In this document: positions 1 to 9,500 of the stretch, piece by piece
Numbering within the stretch: position 1 is the first letter of the stretch
Layout: every line of letters starts with the position of its first letter
Assembly (NCBI GenBank): GCA_905221605.1
Contig: CAJNDS010002690.1
Location: 446,501 to 510,500, forward strand
From: Symbiodinium natans
Taxonomy: Eukaryota > Sar > Dinophyceae > Suessiales > Symbiodiniaceae
Reading direction: 5' to 3'
DNA: 64,000 nt
Notes under the pieces: model-generated
Told to the model about the DNA's origin: nothing
What the model saw: the letters and a program-made list of their open reading frames with translations, nothing else
Databases searched by the model: none
Translations under genes and position numbers: made by a program

Positions 1-660
1 TTTCAGATCAACGTGCAGTTGTTGCCTTCTCGCTTTAGGTGTCGGTTGCATTTAATTCAAGCTTGTTGTCAAGCTTTTCTGGGGTTTTTTTGTTATTTGA
101 GTAAGGTTTGGCCTTGAAGAGGGTTCAGGGTTTTAGGAATTTGGGGGGGGGGGGTTGTTTTTTCTCCAGTGGTTTGGATGTCAGCAACCGAAGCCACGAC
201 CTGGTATGGGGTTGAGGGTTTCTTAGTAGCTGACTGAGTACACTTGACAATTTTTGGGATTACTAGAATCTTGCTAGAATCCCCTATAGAACTGAAAGTG
301 TACACTTCTTTGGGGCTTATGAACTTAGCAACTAAGTTACCGACAAAAGGGTGCCTAGGTTACTCCTGGGTCTAGAACACTGCCTTGAGAATCCTTGTCT
401 GATTCGACTGTTTGAGCATGCCTTTTTTTGGTTTGCGGACGTTTTGTGGCTGATGATTTGTTTACGGGGGCATCTTCGTATCGCACATAGCAGGGTATTC
501 GTTGGCTAGGAGTTAGTTAGTTTGCAGGGTGCTGCATGATCAATTAGAGGTTTAGCGTTTGGTGTATACGCAGCTGAGCAACTGGGGTACATCGGGGGTT
601 CTCGTGGTTCGGCATGTTGGGAATGTTCCGACGCAGTTCCTAAACCCCACATAGATGAGT
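1..660. other. Non-coding stretch with one inverted-repeat element
   Basis: I see no convincing coding sequence here. It contains the inverted-repeat element at 222-336 (listed separately), a poly-G run near 146-155, and at about 344-374 a fragment ending in an AGGTTACTC-type motif that recurs elsewhere in the window (for example 54985 and 63396). Confidence 0.5.
222..336. mobile_element. Inverted-repeat element, family E copy 1
   Basis: The left end CTTAGTAGCTGACTGAGTAC is complementary to the right end, which finishes in AGCAACTAAG. The internal TATAGAACTGAAAGTGTACAC is shared with copies at 41327-41434 and 44821-44922. It is a short non-coding MITE-like element. No clear target duplication remains at this copy. 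Confidence 0.75.
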
Positions 661-945
661 TCACACCCTAAACCCGAAACTACCCTGTACCCTAAACCCT
701 CCATAAACACTAGAGGTCCCTTGTCTCCTACCTGTTCAGCCCCTGCCCTGTGAAGTCCTACTACAACCGCAAGCCCTAAACCCTAAACCCCAGACCCCAA
801 ACCCCAAACCCCTAAACCCAAAGCCCTAAACCCCAAACCCCAAACCCCAAACCCCAAACCCGAAACCCGAAACCCGAAACCCTAAACCCTAAGCCCTAAA
901 CCCCAAACCCCAAACCCTAAACCCTAAACCCTAACCCAAGCCCTG
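661..945 (-). repeat. Degenerate telomeric-type tract, CCCTAAA strand
   Basis: Runs of CCCTAAA mixed with CCCCAAA and CCCGAAA variants. It lies immediately upstream of the exon-like block at 992, matching the rule seen elsewhere that CCCTAAA precedes an exon. Confidence 0.9.
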
Positions 946-991
946 CAAGCTTCTAAAGCCCACAAAAGCCCCGAACAGAAGCCCTCCACAG

Positions 992-1551
992 GCCATGAAG
1001 TTCTTCGACCTGGTCCAAACCGGCCTGTTTGCGCGGTTTAGGTTTAGGGTTTAGTGTTTAGGGTTTTGGGTTTTGGGTTTTTGGGTTTAGGGTTCTTAGT
1101 GCTTAGTACGGAATGAGGGAATGAGGGCCGTATTATATATTCTTTAAAGGATTATTTAGGGCCCAATTCCCTCATTCCATACTAAGAACCAGCCAGGTGG
1201 AGAAGGGGTTGGGGAGGATGAGGGTGTAGGGGTTTAGGGCTTCGGCTTCGTTAAGAAAGGGGTGAAAGAATAAGACTGTAGCGGCACAGCTTTACAGCCG
1301 AACCCCACATTGAAATGCTGTTAGGGCGACTGTTGTTGAAACTCTTACGTATATATACACATCTGACTAATTAGAATGTCTCCCGCCCCGCCCCCGACAC
1401 TGCCACCCCCCACCCGCCCCGACCCCAACCCCCCTAGCCCCCCTTCTGGGTTTCAAAGCAATAAAAACCCTACCACACGTGACGTGTAGACTACCGCCGG
1501 AGGCGGCCTTGGCCTCGAAAGGAGGCGGTGGCGCCTTCATGGAGGCGATTG
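992..1551 (+). CDS. Exon-like blocks of an unidentified gene (5' part)
   Basis: Two short open blocks have exon context. The block at 992-~1036 follows an AG acceptor (CCACAG|G) and reads AMKFFDLVQTGLFARF; a TTTAGGG tract follows it. A second block at about 1490-1551 reads EAALASKGGGGAFMEAIG and again runs straight into TTTAGGG repeats. I do not recognise the protein. The blocks may belong with the lysine-rich terminal exon at 3175-3228. Frame joins between them were not established, so this is a candidate only. Confidence 0.35.
1091..1190. mobile_element. Inverted-repeat element, family K
   Basis: A near-perfect palindromic unit of about 100 bp. GGTTCTTAGT at the left is matched by ACTAAGAACC at the right, and GGAATGAGGGAAT is mirrored by ATTCCCTCATTCC. 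The loop is AT-rich. It sits in a TTTAGGG-rich stretch. A fragment with similar ends may lie near 31600. Confidence 0.75.
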
Positions 1552-2150
1552 GGTTTAGGGTTTGGGGTTTAGGGATTAGGGGTTTAGGGTTTAGGGGTTT
1601 GGGGTTTAGGGTTTAGGGTTTGGGGTTTGGGGATTGTGGTTTAGGGCTTGGGGGTTTGTAGGGTTTAGGGGTTTAGGGTTTAGGGTTTAGTGGTTTAGGG
1701 TTTAGGGTTTGGGGTTTGGGGTTTGGGGATTGGTTTAGGGTTTAGGGTTTAGGGGTTTGGGGTTTGGGGGTTTAGGGTTTAGGAGTTTAGGGTTTTGGGG
1801 TTTAGGGGTTTGGGGTTTAGGGTTTGGGGTTTAGGGTCTAGGGTTTGGGGTTTAGGGGTTTGGGGTTTAGGGTGTTTAGGGTTTCTGGGATTGAGGGTGT
1901 TTAGGGTTTCAGGGATTTAGGGTTAAGGGTTTAGGTTTTTGAGGGTTGTAGGGTTTCAGGGTTTGTTGAAGTTCTGAAGAGAGGCCCTGAGTTTAGGGTT
2001 TTAGGGTTTTGACGGTTTAGGGTTTTAGGGGTATAGGGGTTTAGGAGTACAGGGTTTTTAGGGTTTGGATTAGGGCTTGGGGGCTTTAGGGTTTGGGATT
2101 TCAGGCTTTAGGGTTTTCGGATGTTAGGGTTTAGTTTAGGGAAGTAGTTT
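1550..2150 (+). repeat. Large degenerate TTTAGGG tract
   Basis: About 600 bp of TTTAGGG with TTTGGGG, TTTCAGGG and single-base variants. The start is clean and it decays toward 2150. It begins directly at the end of the exon-like block ending near 1551. Confidence 0.9.
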
Positions 2151-2507
2151 TTTTGGATAACATAAACAAAGGACACCATGTTCCCTCATACTCTTTATAT
2201 TCGCAACAAATCATGGTAACTTAATCTCTGATGCCCGGTAGTGCCCCTACCGTTTGAGTTGCTCAGGCAATCTGATAAACCACCAAATCCTAAGTCCTAA
2301 ACCCTAAACCCCAAACCCCAAACCCCTAACTCCAAAACCCCAAACCCCAAACCGAACCTCAAATTTGTACAAACCCTCGAGACCACTCAGCTTCCTCCGG
2401 CTTGGAACCTACCAAGCTGGCCCATCTTTCGGGGTGCTTGTGTTAAAAGCCAGGGTTTAGGGTTTAGGGCCGACAAGCCCCACGATCAGAGGAGGGCTCC
2501 CCCGCAG
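2151..2507. other. Intron-like sequence with mixed-orientation telomeric repeats
   Basis: Unique sequence at 2151-2283, then a CCCTAAA-type stretch (2290-2352) and a short TTTAGGG pair (2455-2468). No coding frame that I would defend. Confidence 0.5.
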
Positions 2508-3228
2508 CTGGTGCAGCACCAGCCAAGGCGCAGCGGGCGAAGCCTGAGGGTTTTTGGGTTTAGGTTTTAGGGTTTCTGAACCCTGAACCCTAAACCTTGT
2601 TCCTTAAACCCTAAACCCCTAAAATGCCTGCCCTAAACCCTCTTAAATTAAACCCCAAAACCCCCTAAAATGCCTGCCCTAAACCCTAAAACCTGAACCC
2701 TGAACAATTCTGCACTTTGGTTTCGGGATTGTTGCTTCGGTGTTAGGGCTTCGGGTACCGAGTTGTAAATTGTCAGGCGGTTTGCGGGGGGAGTTTAGGC
2801 TTAGGGCCTGGGGCTGGCAAGCTGTGTAAGCGTTTTGGTGTTCTAGTTTAGGGTTTAGGGTTTAGGGTTTAGGGTTTAGAAAGTTCGTAGGCGGGGCTCA
2901 AACCCCTATGTCCTGTGTATTGTCATCAGGAATGGGGTCTGCTACTTTAGCGCTTCTAGGTTTGGGGGACTCTGATGATCTTACTTGGCAGCCCAGTGAT
3001 ACCCTTTACCCCTTTTGTTGGTTCTGGGTTCCCTTGTAAAGTAACCAACCAGGACCACGAAGAAGGTGCGTTTATGGCCAGATGGTTACGGGGCTGCCAA
3101 GTGATGTACTTGACCCTAAACCCTAAATCCTAAACCCTAAACCCTAAACCTAAACCCTAAACCGCTCGCTGCAGGAGAAGAGAGCCAAGGCGAAAGCACG
3201 CGGCAAGAAGAAGGGTAAGCCCACGTGA
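2508..3228 (+). CDS. Exon-like blocks ending in a lysine-rich C-terminus
   Basis: A block at 2508-2548, after CCGCAG, reads AGAAPAKAQRAKPEG in its best frame. A block at 3175-3228, after CTGCAG, reads EKRAKAKARGKKKGKPT followed by TGA (3226-3228). The basic, Ala/Lys-rich tail resembles C-termini of nucleolar or ribosome-associated proteins, but that is composition only and not identification. The upstream side of 3175 is a CCCTAAA tract (3114-3164), as for other exons here. These may be the last exons of the gene whose earlier blocks lie at 992-1551. Confidence 0.4.
2983..3102. mobile_element. Inverted-repeat element, family D copy 1 (introner-like)
   Basis: The termini ACTTGGCAGCCC and GGGCTGCCAAGT are reverse complements. 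The interior carries the family's GGTTCTGGGTTCCCTT motif. It lies between the exon-like blocks at 2548 and 3175. It is a diverged copy: GGCAG replaces the GGTAG seen in other copies. Confidence 0.8.
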
Positions 3229-4187
3229 CGCCACGCTTGGGAGGCGCGAATGACTCCAAAAGGGGGGCTGTTCTGCATTCTGGGCCGTTTTTGTTTCCCT
3301 AAACCCTAAACCTTCTCAACCCTCAACCCTAAACTGTCTGCAACGGACCCCCACAAGGGATGGCCCAAAACCCCACGTTTGACATGACTTACGGGTGCTG
3401 AGAGGGGAATTCGGTACGCAATTGCCCCCTGAAGAAACTATGTACCCTTTCTTTAGTATTTAAGGATGCACACTACCGCAACCGCATAGAACCCCGATGC
3501 CCACGTACCTACAGAGACGCCCTGACGGCCGGCTGACAATAATCGTTTCGGCCCATACCCTATACCCTAAGCCCTAAGTGTTTACTAAATCAAAGTGGGA
3601 AGCCAATTTTTGGTTGAAGGCTTCGGAGACAGAAGGGTTGGGATGCAATGTGCTCGGAATGCTCGACTTTCTGGTATTACGAGGTGTTTCGCGAAGGCCA
3701 GGACCATGTAGACTCGTAGGCTATCCATGAAACCAAGAAGCAAGGGAAGTTTTCACCCCAATCCCTATACCTTGGTAGCCCAGTGGTATCAGTGGTACCC
3801 TTTTCTTTTCAGTTCAAGCTTCCCTTTTTCAGCAACCAACCCCAGAAAAGAGTGCCGTTATTCGAAGATAGTTAGTTACTGGGCTTTCAAGATACAGCCT
3901 GAAGACAGTTCTGCTTTCCGTGTGGCGAGACACTGGGAGGTGTTCAAAGTCAAGTCTTCCCCGGCCTGCGCTGAGCGACAAGCACTCTGGGGTTGTACAA
4001 AGTTTGATAGGGTTTATGGTTCAGGGTTTAGGGTTTAGAGTGGCAAGCACGCCTCCGTTACGCATCCGAACGATTCAGTCTTGCCTTGCCGACGTGTGTG
4101 ATTCACCTCTGTCGTGCATGCGATAAGATGCGTTGATTCGAGATAGACAAGCTTCCCTCTCGGCCACTCTGTGCGATTTCCGACGCC
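3229..4187. other. Probable intergenic or intron sequence
   Basis: Contains short CCCTAAA pieces (3298-3335, 3555-3575), a family D element at 3771-3891 and a short TTTAGGG pair at 4023-4036. The open frames at 3727-4038 run through the repeat element and are not credible genes. Confidence 0.5.
3771..3891. mobile_element. Inverted-repeat element, family D copy 2
   Basis: Starts CTTGGTAGCCCAGTGGTA and ends with a degraded ACTGGGCTTTCAAG. The internal arrangement matches the other family D copies (AACCAACCCCAGAAAAGAGTG near the centre). Confidence 0.75.
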
Positions 4188-4457
4188 ATGCTTCTTCGAA
4201 TCCTTTTTCTTCTTCTGTTGCTGGCGATATATGCTGCCTCGCCATTGCTAGAAAAAAGAAAGAAACTAGACCGAGACCACCCCATTTGATGTCTGTACAT
4301 GGGATTTTGTGGGTGCGAAAGAATCCGAAGCGCGAATCCGCACAGCAAGACCCTCCATAGCAAGCAGAAAACGGAGGCATTGGACCAGCGCTGGTTCAAC
4401 TTCGAGACTGTTTTCAGCGAAGCTGTCGAGAAACAAAGCGCCTTAATCCCCAAACCC
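4188..4457 (+). CDS. Small signal-peptide-like reading frame with one in-frame TGA
   Basis: ATG at 4188 opens 33 codons with a strongly hydrophobic N-terminus (MLLRILFLLLLLAIYAAS), typical of a signal peptide or signal anchor, followed by a basic stretch. TGA at 4287-4289 interrupts. The same frame then stays open to about 4457 with a plausible coding composition (TEALDQRWFNFETVFSEAVE near 4373-4432). A telomeric CCCTAAA tract begins at 4450. Explanations are an unrecognised intron covering the stop, a decayed gene, or separate exons that share a frame by chance. I do not recognise the protein. Confidence 0.35.
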
Positions 4458-4655
4458 TAAACCCTTTACCCTAAACCCTAAACCCTAAAAACCCTAAAAC
4501 CCTAAAGCCCTAAAGCCCTAAAGCCTAAACCCTGCCCCGAATGTCCTGAGGCAGTTGTGAACGTAGGGCCCGTTTAGGGTTAATAGCGGCCCATCCTCCT
4601 CACATAATAGGGTTTAGGGTTTAGGGTTTAGGGTTCAGGGTTTAGGGTTTAGGGT
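4458..4655. repeat. CCCTAAA tract followed by TTTAGGG tract
   Basis: CCCTAAA-type repeats at 4458-4530 and TTTAGGG repeats at 4608-4653, separated by about 75 bp of unique sequence. The opposite orientations face outward. Confidence 0.9.
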
Positions 4656-5715
4656 GTAATTGGTATACTGTCCGTATGTCGCTTGTTCGGGTTCGGATCG
4701 CTCATCAACCACTTAGTTGAGGCCACCCTTTTCAACAAATCTTTGGGCAACCTAGTTTAACAGGCAAGATAACCCACTGCTCCAAGAAGAGATCATCTTG
4801 AGCAAAAGGTCTACGTAAGTCCCTGGCCAATCACACCTGATGAGGGGTACTGGGGTTTGGGGCTTTAGGTTGAAGCGCTAATAGCAGGGTTCCATTGCAT
4901 GGACCCTAACTCCTACTCAAGTTGCCATTGAACTTTGCAATTGCACCAGAGTCAGGGTTTACACAGGAAAGTTCTCAATTGCAGCCCGTCCGGCAGGCTT
5001 CCCTGTCTTCTGTTCGGTCGTAGGGTAGGCGAAGGTTATTAGGATTCGGGTCCGTGTGAGAATGGCGGAGAGAGCGTGTGAATACAGGTGAGCTTGCTTT
5101 AGCATACCTGTCAGACAGTGCCTTTCCCCATCTTCCAGCCGTCCAGTCACCTTCACCAACCACATCACGCCACTTTGAGATTCATCTCCAAGATCGCAGC
5201 CATTGTAGCCAGATACTGTGCCCTGGCATGGGGCCACCCTAATGTAACCCCGATATCTACATCCTTATATAGTCCCTGTATACATACATAAGTGGCCCCA
5301 AAATAGCTCCAGTCCCTTACATAATAGGTTGAACCTGATGGCTTCAAGAAACTCGTCAAGCCTGAGGCTGCTGATATATGTCCCCATGCCTCCACATCCC
5401 AAGACAGTCGTTACTGCTGGTTCGCTCGAGGTCATCCCAACCCCGGCCCCGAATCTTAAATCGTTGATAAACGGCTGGGTTTGAGCTTATGGGGGGCTGT
5501 GCTGCAGGCTTCGCACAGGATCAGACATGCTTTGGCTGCTTTCGTGCTTACATCTGGCAGACACAGAAGCTGTCAGCCGCGACCGATGCTGCCACCAGTC
5601 ATAAGGCCGCCCCAGATGAATGTAGGTTTAGTAAGGTCTGCTGGCATTCAGGGGTTCAATTGGTGCATATTCAGAATGCTTCTTCTCATTCTGATTTTTC
5701 CTTTGTCTGTGCCAG
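4656..5715. other. Sequence without a supported gene
   Basis: Unique sequence, poor in telomeric repeats. Overlapping frames exist on both strands (4959-5395 minus, 5481-6011 plus), but none shows a recognisable family. Around 5250-5320 a TATA/GTATAC-rich patch resembles the one near 35560-35600. Confidence 0.4.
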
Positions 5716-5830
5716 AACCCAGCTCTAACACCCACTTCACATTGCGACATGTTTTGCGGGAGGCAACTGTGTCCCAGTACCACGATCGTGAAGCCCTGAT
5801 CCAGTATCTGCGTGAAGCGGATGTCAAGCT
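5716..5830 (+). CDS. Candidate 5' exon of the SHVWE-LRR gene
   Basis: After GCCAG the frame reads through EALIQYLREADVKL with good amphipathic character and stops being convincing at a possible GT donor (5831). It lies about 100 bp upstream of the large exon at 5929. No family motif confirms it and the phase to the next exon was not proven, so membership of that gene is inference. Confidence 0.3.
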
Positions 5831-5928
5831 GGTGATACTGGGTTTCAGAGCACATGCTTGTCTACCGCTTTTGGCGTTCGCAGCACAGGGTATAGATAGG
5901 AGTCTTTTTTGCTATTTTTTGTCGATTT

Positions 5929-6556
5929 ATGCGAAGAAGGAAAGGGCATTGGCTGGTGCGTCTGGCCCAGAGGGGCGGCTCTATGCCGAGGCGTCAGGAA
6001 GCGCCCGATGATGCTTTCGTGAGTGAGGAAATGCTTAACTCTTGGATCACTGGTCCTCATGTGCTGCATGCTCGAATCATAGCTGTCTCACATGTGTGGG
6101 AAGCTCGAGAGCATCCAGATCCCTGGTCGTTCCAGCTAGAGAAGCTGCGCGAAGCCTGCACCAGCAACCTCCAGACCACCTACTGGTTGTTCTACGATTT
6201 CATGAGCCTGCACCAGTACAAGCGCAAAAAAAAGCAACAGGTCAGATTCCAAAAGGCGATGGAGAAGATGTTCCTCGTCTATGCTCACGAGCATACGTCT
6301 ACATGGCGACTGGAGCAGCTGACTCCAGACGAGTGGCGGCAGCAGCGTGAACGTGAAGCAGGTGTCAAACTTCAGATCTACTACGAGCCCAGCTCGCGAG
6401 TGGAAGCGCGGAGCCTGCGAGACCTGAGTATGAATCGAACCGAATATGCTCACCGTGGATGGTGTACGGCAGAGAAGCTTTGGTCAAATACCAGAGAGGA
6501 GCAGGGCGCCCTGGATTTTGCTGAGTTGTTGAGGTGTTTGGGGAGTCGACCTAGCG
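5929..6556 (+). CDS. First large exon with SHVWE domain
   Basis: ATG at 5929; a second ATG at 5974 (MPRRQEAPDDAF) could also start the conserved part. Around residues 50-66 it reads IIAVSHVWEAREHPDPW, followed by TYWLFYDFMSLHQYK, a YAHEHTS segment and YAHRGWCTAEKLW near the end. The spacing (SHVWE, FYDFxSLxQ, RGWCxAE) resembles HET- or TIR-like regulator domains, which I recall in many dinoflagellate proteins; the fold assignment is inference. The exon ends at AGCG|GCCACT (GC donor, 6557). Reading past that point meets TAG at 6562, so splicing is needed to reach the next exon. Confidence 0.75.
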
Positions 6557-9500
6557 GCCACTAGCAGCACCCGAACTCCTACGTGTGCAACACACTTGGA
6601 TACCCTAAACCCTAAACCCTAAACCCTAAACCCTAAACCCTAAACCCTAAACCCTAAACCCTAAACCCTAAACCCTAAACCCTAAACCCTAAACCCTAGG
6701 CAGATCCACAGCCATCGGCTTGGATGACAGTGACGATGAGGAAGGTTTGGCACCCATGCCGCCGGAGTGTTTTCAGGAGGAAGTTCGTCGAGGATGCCTT
6801 AAGTTCACCCACAGGACTCCGCGAGAAGAGCATATTTTTGCATTGTCCCAAAGGCTCCATGTCCCTATATAGTATATACTTGGGCCTTAGAGGGGTTCCC
6901 GATTTAGTAGCTTTACAGCCCAAGTATATAGTATATGGGTACATGGACCCTTAGGGTGTCTTGGCTCAGATTGCTTTGTTGGGCAAGCATAGTTCTAGCA
7001 GTACTTTAAGGTTTAATGTAGCAACTCGGGGAGTTCAATTGTCAACCCCCCTCAACTTAGGGAACAAAGAGGAGAAAAGCAATCACGGGGGTTCCTAAGG
7101 GTTTCAGGATTCCCTTTCTGGAAGAGGCCAGCCCTTTTAAAAAGCAGGCCCTCCCCCAAACAAGACTACAACCCCTTCAAACCCAAACCTTCTGCAATTA
7201 GATGTTTCGGCCCTGCCAGAGAGATTGAACGAATCAAGGGGGTGGTTATTCATGTGAAATAAAATTAAACTGTTTTCCAAGGAAACTGGACCAGTAGAAG
7301 TAAAGTTGTTCCCGGATTGTTCTTTGCGGCGTGAGCGCTGTGTCGATGTACTTCTTCGCATGTTGCTGTCTTTGATCTTTGGTCAATCCCCCCTCCCCCC
7401 TCCCCCGCCCCCCCCCTCTCCCGCAAGAAAACAAGGAGCCTAGGAAAACCCGACGGTTCTTTCCGCTTTGGAGGAATGACGAAACGGAAGTGGCGGCGAT
7501 CCAGAAGCAAGTCTTTGAAGACAAGGCTGCGACTTGCACAGAGCTCCGTTTGTCCAAGCTGAACAGGAAGCTCGGGTATTCCGTCGACTTTCCGGTTGTG
7601 CTGATATCAACACAGCAATCGTCTATGCATGACAGATTGGACACAAGACGCTTTTTTTTTTGCATTCCCAAAGGATCCATGGACCTAAAGCTACTATATA
7701 GGAACCCCTTTAAGGCCCAAGTATATACTATATAGGTACAATGATCCTTTGGGATTGTTCCCTCATCTCAGGAAGCAGGTGGAAGTGCTGGTCCGGGCTC
7801 TGTCGCATTACCAGCGCTTGCGGCAGCTGCACCTGTCCAAGACTGCGCTGGACACGGAAAGCTGCGAGGCCACTCTTTAACCCAGAATTCTGTCAGCCCA
7901 AGAAGGTTTGAGACAGGTGTAGGGTATAGGGTTTAGGGTTTAGGGTAAACTTCTCATAAGATCCTTTCCCAAAGCCTTGGCGTGGCCAGGCCATCAGCCA
8001 AGCGTTCCAAACTTGGAGGCCAATTCCCCTGGAAGTCAGCTTCAAGAACTGCAGAAACGTCGACACGTTGGCACAGGCCTCCTTGAAGCGTGTCAGTCAG
8101 CTGGGTTTAGGACCAGGGCATGGGATTCCCCCTTACATCTAACCAGGCTCTGGGCCCTTAAGCCCTAAACTGCTTCGACAAATCGAGCCCGTCCTCCAGG
8201 TTCTGGCCTCTGGGTGGGAGAATTCGTCATCTGCCATGCGGTTGCAACAGCTGACCTTCGATACAATCTCTCTCGAGGCTGCCAAGGCCTGCGAATCCCG
8301 ACGATGAGGGGTGTAGGATTAGTGTCTAGCATGGTTCTTCCCTCTGAGCGAAGTTTCAGAACTTCTACACCCCTGCCAAGATCAGGCACCTGAATGACAG
8401 CCTGTCGTCTCTATGCATCGAACGGACTTCAATCGACCGACCCGACCTGAGGCTGACACCAATGTCGCCAGCGGGGTTCCCTAAACCCTAAACCCTAAAC
8501 CCTAAACCCTAAACCCTAAACCCTAAACCCTAAACCCTAAACCCTAAACCCTAAACCCTAAACCCTGAACCCTCTAATCCCGTGCAGGCTTTGCTGAAGG
8601 CATCCCGGGGCAATACCGCCGCTGGCAAGCTTCAGCTGGGCAGAGTTCGGCTTGGCTTGCAGGCTGGCGTGGTTTGGGGTTTCGGGGCTTAGGATTTAGG
8701 GGTTCAGGGTTTAGGGTTTGTGGTTTAGGATTGTCGGGTTGTTTAGGTGTTAGGGTTTTAGGGCTAAGGGCTTTTGGGAGTTCGGCGTTTCAAGGTTTAG
8801 AGTTTTGGGTGTGGGTGTCATCAAAGTATCATTTACAAACCTCTGGTGCTTGTGCCTCTCTACACCCTAAACCCTAAACCCTAAACCCTAAACCCTAAAC
8901 CCTAAACCCTAAACCCTAAACCCTAAACCCTAAACCCTAAACCCTAAACCCTAAACCCTAAACCCTAAACCCTAAACCCTAAACCCTAAACCCCAAACCC
9001 TAAACCCTAAACCCTAAACCCTAAACCCTACCCCCCCAAACCCTAAACACGAATGATTTCTAGAAGCTGTGCTCTGGCAGCCCTGTCACCATAAATCTGC
9101 AACGCGGGGGCTTTCTCAATCACCAAGCCCCTTGACCACAAAAAACAGACATCTCGCTGTGTTTTGTTCCACCGGTAAGGCTCCAAACTGAAACCCTTAA
9201 TGCTGAACTTGCAGAGTTTTCTGGCCTGCTCGGTTTGTGGTTCCTCTAAGCCCTAATCCCCGAAACAAGCCAGGACTGGATGTGGCTCCCAAGGCAGGCA
9301 AATCTGCAGTTTCGAGACCAGTGCCTCGAGGGCGAGGAGAAACAGGCGGGGCTTCAGAGCTTGCGAAAGTTTTGAGGTCCCCATTTTTTGCTGTTGCAGG
9401 CAATGGTTATGTGTGCTTGAGGCACTGAGGAAGGTTTGTAGTATATAGAAAGCGAGGATAGTTTGCTCGAGATGTGAATGCTTGAGATCCTTTGAAGTTG

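Noticed and set aside
3727-4126. Two overlapping + frames
   Set aside because: They cross a family D element and a TTTAGGG pair, with no protein-like conservation visible.
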